Shown: one piece after another, positions 47,874-58,202 of the stretch
How the letters are laid out: each line of letters opens with the position of its first letter
How positions within the stretch are numbered: the stretch's first letter is position 1
From: Neckera pumila
Taxonomy: Eukaryota; Streptophyta; Bryopsida; Hypnales; Neckeraceae
Assembly: GCA_963969595.1 (NCBI GenBank)
Contig: OZ018415.1
Span: 8,308,001-8,372,000, forward strand
Length of the DNA: 64,000 nucleotides
Direction of reading: 5' to 3'
Notes under the pieces: generated by a model
Seen by the model: the letters and a program-made list of their open reading frames with translations, nothing else
What the model was told of the DNA's origin: nothing
Database searches by the model: none
Position numbers and translations under genes: made by a program

Positions 47874-48637
47874 GAAATTTGAATTGCAACCCGGAATTAG
47901 AAAAGCTTTGGATTTAGGTATTCAAAGATTGTAGAGATGTAGAGATCATTGGAATTGGAAATTGACATTGCCAAAGCTACATAGGGTCTAGCTTACACAG
48001 GAATTGACATAAATGAATGTTGATATGTTTCGAAGAAAATTAGATATAGACGGAAATCACTATGTGAAGGAAAAATACATTTGATTTAATTTTGAAATGT
48101 GAGCTAGAAATTACAAGATCTGGTTTTAGATATGTGCAATATCTTTTGAAATTTTTGTAAGTTTTTTGCATGCTAATCAATATGGTGGCCATGGAATAAT
48201 TTGGTTTATGTAAAATGTGAAGTAAAATTAGGAATTAGAAAAACTTTGGATAGAAGTTCAAGTTTATAGATTTGTAGAGATCATTGAAATTGAAGATTCA
48301 AATACTAAAGATGTTTAGATTATGTAGGAAGTGACATATTGTAGTTACCTAAAGCTTCCTATTTGTTTAGCTTTTGCTTGCACCAATTGAGATTTGGGCA
48401 TGGTTTGATATTTTTGAATGATTTGGTTGATTTAGACTTGAAGATGAATTTTGGCTTAGTGTCTTCATTTATTTGCAATGCTTAGATGACAATTTCATTT
48501 TGCTATTTGTTGTATACAATGACCTTGGAATTTGATTTTGCTATTTGTTATATGCAGTGACTTTTGGAAAGTTCTTATTGATTGTGACTTTGAGATCAAT
48601 TGGCTCTTTGATAATTTTTATGTATTTGAGATAATTA
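47874..48637. other. Intergenic after the kinase relic
   Basis: AT-rich and no gene recognised; some self-similarity (GAATTAGAAAA(A/G)CTTTGGAT near 47893 and 48230) shows diverged direct repeats of about 340 bp spacing. Confidence 0.5.
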
Positions 48638-50081
48638 CACTACAACAAAAATGATGTTTTATGACTGCAAAATATGACTGCAATGAGTCGTAAAATCTCA
48701 AAATATGACTCATGTAGAAATCATTGCAGATGATTCGCACTATAACTGGGTCCAATCATTACCGACAAGTCGCTTCAGACATGAGTCATATTTGTAGTTA
48801 TATGGGTTGGGAAGTATAATTAGCCAAAATTTGCCATATTTTGCCAACGTGGCATATATGTTGACCATTTTTTATATACTTGACTTTTTCTTGGAATGCT
48901 TGGGCAAAAGTAAAAAAAATCCTACGTAGCATATGACTGCGTGCAGTAATATTTTTGGTTGACGTGGAATATGACTATGGTGAGTCATATTCTTTATTGA
49001 TGTGGATATGACTCTTGTGAGTCATATTTTTTGTTGTTGTGAAAGATGACTCTTGCGAGTCAAATTTTCTGCTAAAAAATGACTTTTGTAAGTCATTATT
49101 GGATGATGTGGAATATAACCCTTGCGAGTCATATTTTTTATTGATTTGAAATGTGACTTCTATGACTCATAATTTTGAATGATGTGGTAGATTATATGGA
49201 ATGTTATTAATAATTTTATGATTGAATGTTTTCATATTTTTAAAAGTATTGAGTCACATTTTTGGCATAATTGTGAGCATCATGTGACTATAACCAATCA
49301 AATTTTTACCAAGATATTTTGTGAAATATAATTGAAGCAAGCGATATTCTAGGTACGTGAGTCGCATTCTGAGATTTGTGTATGCGGTTCACAATTGAGG
49401 TAATTGAGGCGAATGATAGTTTCCATCATAAACTATAGTCATATTTTCAAACATGACGCATTGTAGTCATGCATTAATATGATTTAGCAGCTAAACAAAA
49501 GACTCCATCCAATTAAAAATGAGTACAAGAGGGCCATCTTAGATTGCACACCTTTTCTTTAGTTTGCCCCAAAAGAAATAAAATTTGCTAACAAAAAATG
49601 TAACTACAAAATATGAATGACAAAAAAATATGATTGCAAAAATGACTAAGGCAAAATATGACTATCTATCCAAATTTCCCTTGGCTACTCTAAAAGAAAA
49701 AAAATGTCAATATTGTGGAAAAATGATTGCAAAAATACGACTGCCCGCCCAAATTTCCCTTGGGCTACCCCAAAAGAAAAAAATGTCACAACCATGGAGA
49801 TATGATTGCAAAATATGACTCCAGCAAAAATATGACTCCAGCAAAAATATGACTTGACGTTCCCAAATATGTTCCTTGTTATTTCCTACAAAATATTTTG
49901 GCATTTCCAACAAGCGTATAGTGTACACCCATAATATACAAGGCCAAAAAATGACTGGCAATCATATTTTGCAGTTGTATTTTTTACCAAGGTATTGGCC
50001 TCCAAGAATATGACTGCGAGTAGTCGCCAGTCATCTCCAGTCATATTTTTGTAGTCATAAAATACCCATTTTCTTGTAGTG
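48638..50081. mobile_element. CACTA-like non-autonomous element, 1.44 kb
   Basis: Ends CACTACAACAAAAATG and, inverted, CACTACAAGAAAATGGG; matching continues inward for about 35 bp (TTTTATGACT, then TATGACT). CACTACAAGAAA is the canonical terminus of plant CACTA/Spm elements. The interior is packed with ATGACT and its complement AGTCAT, often as GAGTCAT...ATGACT pairs, like the subterminal transposase-binding repeats of this superfamily. No transposase is seen. The flanks are TTA and TAA, so the expected 3-bp duplication is not exact. Confidence 0.75.
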
Positions 50082-50157
50082 TAATGAGCTGTATGACTAA
50101 ATATAGAAGTATAGGTGGGAAGGTGTTTGAAAAAAAAATGGATTTTCATGTCATACT
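50082..50157. other. Short spacer between CACTA-like elements
   Basis: 76 bases without a feature. Confidence 0.5.
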
Positions 50158-53115
50158 TACTAGTAGAAAAACAAGGATATGTAACCACTCAGTCAATGAC
50201 TAGTTGTCCTGAATAATCAAATAGTGACTGTAGGTACCAGGATTGGATTTGCAATCTGTAGGTGCTGGGTTGAGAATCACAGAGCAGTCATTCAGCATGC
50301 GGGTGGATGGCAGCGGGATGAAATCCGTCACCAAAAGGAAGCAATGAATATTTACCGTTGAAGACTGTGGGATGGAAAGATATCGTGGCACGAGCTCAGT
50401 CATATCTTTGTAGCAGAGCTTTGGCTTTCATAGATAAATGACTCGGTTTTTCCTAGGCAATTGACAGCGTGTAATTTTACACTTTTTGTTTCTAAAATGA
50501 TTATAATTGAGGGACTAAGACTTCAATTCATCTTTGGACGTGGGTGCAGTCATTCTGTTGATGACTGCGGCAGTTCCAAGCAGTTATTTAGTAGTTATGA
50601 TGGCAGACCTGTGTGGTTGCAGAATCACTATTGCCTAGTCATTTTAAAGTCATTTTAAAAAAAAAGAAGACACTTGAACATCATTGGATCAGATGGACAA
50701 TTGAAATGGACAAATCAGATGGATGGATCAGATGGACAAATCAAATTGCTTCTTTTTTGAATGGCCTAGATGGATGCCTGAAATCTTGCATCTTGGCAAA
50801 AAATGGACAGCTGAGATTAAATCTCAACAACAAATGGACGGTTTAGATTTTAGAGTAGCCACCATATATTAGATCAATCTTCACATTTGCATCTTGGCAA
50901 AAAATGGACTGACGAGATTGAATCTCAACAACAAATAGACAGTTTAGATTTTAGGGTAGTCACCACATTTTAGGTTAGCCGCCACAACCTCTTCTCCTTC
51001 CTTCTTCCTTATAAATATCTTCTCATTTTCTTCTCTTGCTTTGGCTCTAGTTTTTCTAAGTGATGGGTAAGTTCACATTCTTCTTTTTGTTGTGTTGTTT
51101 TTTTATGTTGTTGTTTTCTTGTGTAGTTATGTTTTGTCCATTGTCCCTTTGGAGGACAAATGTGTTCTCCAGCAAGTGTCTACGGGTTCAAATTTTCTCC
51201 TGATTTTTTGAAACTTTTTTTGGAGTTAGAAAAGCTGATTAGCTTCATGGAAATATAATTTTTTTCACAATCCGTACCCAGGAACAAAAGTTATGACCAA
51301 ATAAGCTCAAAACAAGGGATGGGGGGCAATGTGGGCAGCAAAAAAAATTTGCACTTTTTTTTTTAGTACTATTTTTCTCATAGATTGTATTTTTGTCTAT
51401 CTTAAAATCTTTGATTCATTTCATTTGGATTGGTTATGAGAAATTTATGGACATTCTTGTTTTTTGGGCTGTTAGAGCATCTTTTTGAAAAAAATAACTT
51501 GTAGGACTCATTTTTGAATGCAATTTTTCAAATTTTTCAAATTCTTTTTTGGCATGGTTTAGTTTACTTGCTAGAATAATCTCACCATTGGAATTAGTGC
51601 ATTCTAATTCCATCTAAAACATATGAATATTTTAGATTTTCCTTCTATCTTGTACCTACTTCTACTTAACAATTTTTTTAATAATGAAAATTAAATTTTT
51701 TTGAATTTTTTTTCTGGAAGATTGTCAATTCAATTCTCCACTATAACCGTTTAAAGCTCAAAACTCTGTAGTGCAAAAATTTTAAGTTAAAAATGTTCAA
51801 AGTCAAAAAATCCAGACCCACAATGTGTTGTAAAACTTGTTTTTTTCACTTTAAACGTAGATACCTTGCAATCTATGCAGTCCAAAATTCTGAAATTTTT
51901 TACAAACATTCTTGTATTAGTTAGGTGTAAGGTTCTACGGTTAGATGTGCAAAAAAACATTTTAAAATTTTTTCACCCTTTGCTAAAAAAATAGCAGTTT
52001 TGGATGTTTTTTGACAGAAAAAAGGCCTTGGGCCTTTTGGGGTTAATTTGTTGTGTTGTTGTTTGTTTAGTTTGTTGTTGTTGTGCTATTTAGTTTGGTT
52101 GTTCTTCTGTTTTACCATTTTGTTGTTGTTCTGATGTTTTATTACTGGTTTGCCATTTTGTTGCTGTCATGCAATTTTGTTGTTGTTCTGCATTTTTGTA
52201 GGAAAGTTACTGTGCTGTTTTGTTCATTTGTGGTTTGCCCACTTGTGGTTTGTTCAGTTGTTGTTGTTGTGCAGTTTTGTTGCTATTCTAGAATTTTGTA
52301 GGAAAGTTGTTGTATTGTATTGCTCATTTCTTGATTGTCCCAATATAGTGACCAGAACTCTATAAGCATCAAATAGTACTGCGTAATTTTGTGCATACAA
52401 AAAAAGCCCCGGAATGACTGTAATTTGACCTCCGCGGTCATTTTTCATAACCATTGAAGCACTAAATTGATTGAAAGAGCACTACAAATGACTAGGTTCC
52501 AACTCTCTCTGCAATACCCCCAAACAAAATAGCCTTGCCTAAATCCTTTGTGCATAAGAAATGACTAGGGCATGACTCTCTTATAACTAAGCAAAACATT
52601 TATATTTTCTCAAAATCGTGCCCCAAATCCTAACCCACTACCAATCATACGCTGATGCGCAATGCTTAGCGGTCCCTACAAAACTTCCAAAATGAATTTC
52701 AAATAACTTTTCAAAGTCTAAAAAATAACTGATAAATGACTTATTCGATTCAAATATGACTATACATGACTTCACAATGTCGACTGAGTCGTGCCAGGTA
52801 GTCACAATGTAGTCATTTCATGCATCAGTGAACTGCCCTACGTACTCCAAAAGATCCATTTGTTGACGTAGCACAACCCCTCAGTCGTCCGGTTCTAAAC
52901 CATGTCAAATTTTCAAGGTGATGAACTTTTTTTAGAGGTAATGGATGTCTTTCTGACATCCGTGTCCGGAATGACTAAAAAGTCCTAAATAACTCGTCCA
53001 CAATGACTTCAGCCCTCAAAAATGGCCCATTCAATCATTCAGCAGTCAACCCTGTCTTGAATAACTCAAATCAAGTCATTCTAGCTAGTTATTTACAGCC
53101 CTTTTTCTACTAGTG
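50158..53115. mobile_element. CACTA-like element 2, ~2.96 kb, with nested TTAA element
   Basis: The right end inverted is CACTAGTAGAAAAAGGGC and the left end is TACTAGTAGAAAAACAAGG (first base changed). Both sides carry ATGACT/AGTCAT words (e.g. GTCAATGACTAG on the left; TCATTCTAGCTAGTTATT on the right), as in the neighbouring element. A repeated segment with GATGGACAAATC and TCTTGGCAAAAAATGGAC occurs twice near 50690-50950. A TTG-rich stretch (52040-52330) gives Leu/Val/Cys-rich frames without meaning. No transposase is seen. Flanking 3-mers are ACT and ATT, not an exact duplication. Confidence 0.6.
51131..52042 (+). mobile_element. TTAA element copy 3, nested, ~912 bp
   Basis: Colinear with 42859-43780 over its whole length: CCATTGTCCCTTTGG, CTACGGGTT, AAATAAGCTCAAAACAAGG, TTGTACCTACTTCTACTTAA, AATGTGTTG and AGGCCTTGGGCC in order. 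The right end meets TTAA at 52043-52046; the left end is damaged (TTATG in place of TTAACC). It lies in the TTG-rich part of the second CACTA-like element, so it inserted there later. Confidence 0.75.
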
Positions 53116-54022
53116 ATTAGAAAGCAACATGGAGAGCGGTTGAATAGGTGTAAGCTATTTATATTCTCTTGGTTCCATTGGTTATATGCATGTTAGGAAC
53201 GGGCTTAATCTAATTGTAAGTTTGGAAGATGTAAAAAACATTCTTGTGGTTTTCTATTTTAGAATAGATCTTGTATGTTGTGTGGGTCTTGTCATCATGT
53301 TTTACAGAGAATTTTTGATATAAAATATGTACAAGGCTACTTTATCAATAAGTTGTGAATTACTAAACCTTGGAGTAATTTATAATGAGGAGTCTGGAAG
53401 GGATCTACCATGCCCCTTAATGACACTTATTTCCTCCCAGCTTTCAAAAGTGCTTGTTGTCATTATTTTAGTATAAATTATCTTTGTTTGATTTAAGCAT
53501 TGAAAGTTAAAGACATACTAATCATGAAACATTGCTAGATTATTTTTATGGTTGAAAAACTGATGTAACAATAAAGCTAATTGAGTATTTTGAACAATCA
53601 CTTTATTTTAGTACTTATCCGTCAATCAATTAACTAAAAAAAACAATTTTTTACCTTGTGAATGAAATAGCGTCATACAAATGAATGACAAATAACTCTA
53701 TTCCTAACAAAACTATGCTTTATGGAAATGACAAAGTGTCTTGACAAATGACTTTGATGGTTCTTGTAGAAACAAAACATATACAAGTTTGTTTACAAAT
53801 TGAACCATCCAATCTTTTCTGAGGATAAATTAGTTTGGGCTTTGAAGAGATCCTATTATGTTAATGCAAATTCTCTGTGCTGCTAAAAGACACACAAGAA
53901 TTCCATGGACCAAACAAGCTTAACCTTTTACATGTAAACAACTCTAGTTGTACCTCTAGGAAACTACAATTGTACAAAAACTGAATTGAGGCCAAATAAC
54001 AAAGGAACAAAGGTTAATTGAG
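53116..54022. other. AT-rich intergenic
   Basis: No gene or named element seen. Confidence 0.55.
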
Positions 54023-54244
54023 CACTACAAGAGAATCAGGTGTTTTAAGTGAGTTTTTAAGTATAGTCCTAGACATAAGGTTTTAAGTAATGACCTTTAA
54101 AGCAATTTTCAGCAAAGTTTTACTAGAAAGACATGTATTTCTAGTAAAATTTTGCTGAAATTTGCCTTAAATGTCATTACTTAAAATCTTATGTCCAGGA
54201 CTATACTTAAAAACTCACTTAAAACACCCCATTTTCTTGTAGTG
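54023..54244. mobile_element. Palindromic CACTA-type MITE, copy A, 222 bp
   Basis: Begins CACTACAAGAGAATC, ends CTTGTAGTG, and almost the entire 222 bp is one inverted repeat (arms of about 100 bp: GGTTTTAAGTAATGACCTTTA and its complement; centre near AGACATGTATTTCT). The ends are CACTA-like. Confidence 0.85.
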
Positions 54245-54439
54245 TGAGTTTGTTTTTAATCAATTTTGTTTGTGTTCTGTAAGAGGGGGATGAAGATCAA
54301 AAATGCCAAATAATAGTATGTACAATTCAAGTAAAATGGATTAGTTTTTGCAGCCCTTCTTGAAAATGGTTCTTAACCTCTACAAGTACATAGTGTTGAC
54401 AATTTGAGAAAAATCATCATAAAGTACTATTTGGAAGGA

Positions 54440-54777
54440 ATTGACATGCAAATAAAAGTTGTGGATTTTGAGTTTAGATTCTACCTATATGGTTAGATTC
54501 ATCAATGCTATCACCAATATTTTTTGTATAAGTTTTAAGAGGAAAATTTCAAAATTCCTTTTTCATTTTATCATAAGCAAAATATTATCATTTTTTGAAT
54601 AATTCTTTTTGGAATGGATTTGAAATGAGGTACTCTTGAAATAGTGATTTTTGAAATTTTTGTTTTCCTTAAATCTAAAACCTCATTTTTGCAAATCCAA
54701 TTTTGAACTAGTAATGAGAAAAAAACATGAATTTCAATCTTTTCATTGTCCAAAAATAGGACGTTGGATTGTTAAAG
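54440..54777 (-). mobile_element. TTAA element terminus, family B, reverse orientation
   Basis: The right end, inverted, reads CCCTTTAACAATCCAACGTCC and is followed by TTAA (54778-54781). The body is inverted relative to 56538-57010 (shared CCTCATTTTTGCAAATCC and GGTTAGATTCA blocks). The outer boundary is not defined. Confidence 0.5.
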
Positions 54778-54781
54778 GGTT

Positions 54782-55331
54782 AAAAGTTGTATTGTCCAAA
54801 AAAATTGGATAGTTTGGGCTAGTTTGGCATATTTGGAGCATCTTTTGTGAAAACCATCATCAACTTATGAAATTTGACATATATGTATCTAATAGAATAT
54901 GTTATAAAATTGTCAAAAACTATCAAAAACTGTCAAATAAAAATGTCTTAAAATTTTCAAAAAAAATCAAATATTATGTCATAAAACTGTCCGAAAAAAC
55001 CAATTATGAGTTCTCAATTCATCTTTTGTTAAAATCCTTACTGAACTTTGACTTTGACATGTATATATCTAATAAAATATAGCATTAAATTGTCCAAAAA
55101 AAAATTTAGTTTTGAAATTAAATTTCTAAATTTTGTTAATAATATCATAGCAATTTTAGAAAAAACCAATTTTTCTAACTTCAAGCCGTATTATCTTACA
55201 ACCTGTAAAGTCAAGTTTCTTGATTTATTTCCAATATATTCCAAATATATATGTCTCTTACTTTTCACTAATTGGATTTCAAAAAGATTTCTTTATTGCA
55301 TAAGAAATCATCATATTACTAGTGAACTTTA
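54782..55331. other. AT-rich spacer with internal repetition
   Basis: Diverged direct copies of AAATTTGACATATATGTATCTAATA-like text occur near 54868 and 55050 (about 180 bp apart). No gene. Confidence 0.5.
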
Positions 55332-55553
55332 CACTACAAGAGAATGGGGTATTTTAAGTGAGTTTTTAAGTATAGTCCTAGACATAAGGTTTTAAGTAAT
55401 GACCTTTAAGTCAATTTTCAGCAAAATTTTACTAAAAACACATGTATTTCTAGTAAAATTTTGCTGAAAATTGCCTTAAAGGTCATAATTTAAAATCTTA
55501 TGTCTAGAACTATATTTAAAAACTCATTAAAAACACCCCATTCTCTTGTAGTG
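55332..55553. mobile_element. Palindromic CACTA-type MITE, copy B, 222 bp
   Basis: Same family and exact same length as 54023-54244: CACTACAAGAGAATGGG at the left, CATTCTCTTGTAGTG at the right, with TTA on both sides (55329-55331 and 55554-55556), the 3-bp target duplication expected for CACTA. Almost completely self-complementary. Confidence 0.88.
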
Positions 55554-56534
55554 TTACCTTTGCATTGCACGGGGATTAGAGTAAGCTAAATCCTATATTT
55601 GCTTCTAAAATGATAGAGGTTCAAATTCATCAAGAGCAAAAATTTTACTCTAAAAAGGTTCAAATGAGTTTGTTGACCCTATTTTGGAAGAATGAAAAAT
55701 AGCTCTTTTTTTCACTTTGAATGTTATAATCTTTCAATCCATGTAGTCAAATGGTCTAAAATTTCCCAATACATTGCCAATGTAGTCTACTACACTTTTA
55801 TATAGTTGAAGTTCAAAAAAAATGTTTTGATTTTCAATTTTGGCAATGCACTAAAAAATGACAATTTCTATCAGTTTTTCTTGAAAAACACCTCCAATCC
55901 TAAAGGAGTTAACAATTACTTATGTGATAGTGTTATTCTTTTATATGACCAAAAAAACCTAGATTTGACATAAAAACTTAGGTTGGATACACAAATCAAA
56001 TCATCAAATCATGTCAAGATTCCAAATCAAATATCCAAATACTTACATTTTCCAATCTAATATGATCTTCAATGAGTTTTATTGAGTTTTATTCTTTCAA
56101 TCCATATATAATATTATTGTCTATAGATACAAGATATTGTTGTCTTTCAATCCTTACATGAGATTGTCACTTCCAATCTAATCCATAAAGGATATTATTC
56201 AATCCATATGAGGCATTGCTGTCTTTCAATCCATTCAACATATTGTTGTCATTTCCATTCTTATGTGATCCATGGCATATATAGATCCTTGTATTACAAA
56301 CAGAAAACCACTTTTACAATGTTTGGAATGGTCATAGCCATATTTTACCCTTAGCATCCTTACAAAATTAAAATGGTGAGTGTTCATTTTTCTCAAGAAT
56401 AGATTGCAATAATCTTCAAAAAAATCTTTTAAGCATTAGAGATGTAGATCCCTTTACAATTCATGCATTCTGAGGTTAATTTGTAAAAGTAAAATACACG
56501 CATTTTAATCATAATAACAATTGTCCTCAATGTT
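55554..56534. other. AT-rich intergenic
   Basis: No gene. Near 55894 AATCCTAAAGGAGTTAAC resembles another TTAA-element right end. A set of TCAATCCATAT-like words repeats loosely between 56090 and 56260. Confidence 0.5.
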
Positions 56535-56537
56535 TAA

Positions 56538-57010
56538 CCCTTCAACGCTCCAACATCCAATTCTTGAATGATGAACAGATTCATATTCTTATTTCTTTTT
56601 CCTTACTTCTTGAATGAAAGACATCCTAATTTATGAAGAACCTTTATTAAGTGGTTGTCCTATCTAATAGTTGGACTTGGTGTTACAAGAGTAAATATTT
56701 TTTCTAAAAGTACAAATGTAGAAGTATCTCAAGTGTTTGACAATGCCAAAATTGCATCGACTCTAATTCAAAACCGGATTTGCAAAAATGAAGTCATAGA
56801 TTTAAAGAATATAAAAATTCAAAAAAACACTTTGTCAAGAGAACCTCATTTCAAATCCAATCCAACAAATTTTCTTGAAAAAAAGATCATATTTCATTTG
56901 TAATCAAATTTAGAAGGAATTTTGAATTTTTCCTTTTAAAATTTATAAAAAAATACTGGTAATAGCATTGGTGAATCTAACCATAGAAATGGAACCTATA
57001 ACCCAAGAAT
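56538..57010 (+). mobile_element. TTAA element, family B, left end and body
   Basis: After TTAA the end reads CCTTCAACGCTCCAACATCC (one more C belongs to the flank side), followed by GAATGATGAACAG. It resembles the inverted end at 54777 and also the left end of the large piggyBac element (GACGATGAACAG at 25598). The right boundary is undefined; an 82-codon frame at 56655-56903 shows no known domain. Confidence 0.45.
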
Positions 57011-57111
57011 CTACAACTTTTATTTGAATATCAATTCCAAAATATTTTTTGTACTTCATGATGATTATTTTTAACCATGAATTCAAAACACTCTATACTT
57101 TGAAGAATTAA

Positions 57112-57340
57112 CATTATAAGGATAAACTGGTCTCCGTGGAAATCATCTATTTTGGTATTATGTAAATCATTTATTTAAAAAAAACCAAGAGCACTTATTG
57201 GAGGTCAACTACTATACAAGACCTTCCGTTTTCTTACAAAATTCCAAAGATGGACATATGCACTTTTGTTTTTGAAGGATTCTCTATGGTCCACTATGGT
57301 CTGCTATTGGACCATTATGGTTTGCCGCCTCCTTACAAGG
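57112..57340 (-). mobile_element. TTAA-flanked unit, relative of 44340-44561, inverted
   Basis: TTAA lies at 57108-57111 and 57341-57344. Read inverted, the right end is CCTTGTAAGGAGGCGGC against TCCTTAAAAGCC in the 44.3-kb unit. Internal blocks CCGTGGAAATCAT, GGAGGTCAA and AAGACCT correspond in order. Confidence 0.6.
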
Positions 57341-57360
57341 TTAATGTCACTTTGAATAGT

Positions 57361-57655
57361 AAGGTAACTGCACCTTAAATTGCACAGTTAAGCAATTCAG
57401 CCCGATTTAGTATGGCTTTTACTATTATATTGAATTTTCTTTTGTGGAGTCCCATTGGTAGTCAAAAGGGGATTCTGGATTCTTTTAGAATGCATTTTTT
57501 GGACACTGTGGGAATAAACTACAAATTTCCAAAGTGTCAAGAATAGGTGTACCCCAAAGCGATCATAGAGTCATATGACCAATGATAGTACATTTTAGAC
57601 AAGAATATCCATTGTGCACTTTTAGGAACCGTGCAATTTTAGGTGTAGTTACCTT
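57361..57655. mobile_element. MITE with 29-bp inverted ends, 295 bp
   Basis: The left end AAGGTAACTGCACCTTAAAT and the inverted right end AAGGTAACTACACCTAAAAT match at 26 of 29 positions. AGT occurs on both flanks (57358-57360 and 57656-57658), a possible 3-bp duplication. Non-coding. Confidence 0.7.
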
Positions 57656-58202
57656 AGTTACTTTATCCATTAACCCTTGAAAGAAGTGAAAGACGACAAC
57701 CTATGACTAGGGCAGCCACTAGCCACTTGAAACCGATCTGATTTGTGGAATTGTGGATTTGTGGACAATAGGTGCATTCTTCATTTCTACAGTGATCTGG
57801 AAAGTCATCCATAGGCCACTTTTCCGCCTCCAAGTCCTTACATCCTTATAGTGTTAAGTAGTGTTAACGACATCTGTGCGTTCATAACGGCTCTACAAAA
57901 TAACGTGGCAACATAAGCAATTCCAGTCCAAAATTAACACATCCCTGATGAAATAATTCACATTTAACGACCGTGGCACTGCACATACCTATGTGAAATC
58001 CATCCGGGATTCTAATATCTAAATGGATGCCACAGGTACTCCAAGAGGTCCTAAGCTTAATGGCCGAGCTCCAGACCGGAACTACTGGCATGGAAGTGTT
58101 TGTCATCCTCACCGATAACACTACCTCAATACAAAGCTGATCTCAATGATGAGGTGCGCCAGGCTAAGAGATTAAGGTTGAAACTGTAACTGAGCAGCAT
58201 CC
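57656..58202. other. 3' side of OST48; UTR and spacer
   Basis: The part nearest 58203 should be the OST48 3' UTR. The minus-strand frame 57882-58121 has no recognised motif and is probably incidental. Confidence 0.5.

Noticed and set aside
52083..52365. Leu/Val/Cys-rich frames resembling membrane proteins
   Set aside because: They come from a TTG/TGT-rich low-complexity stretch inside a transposon.
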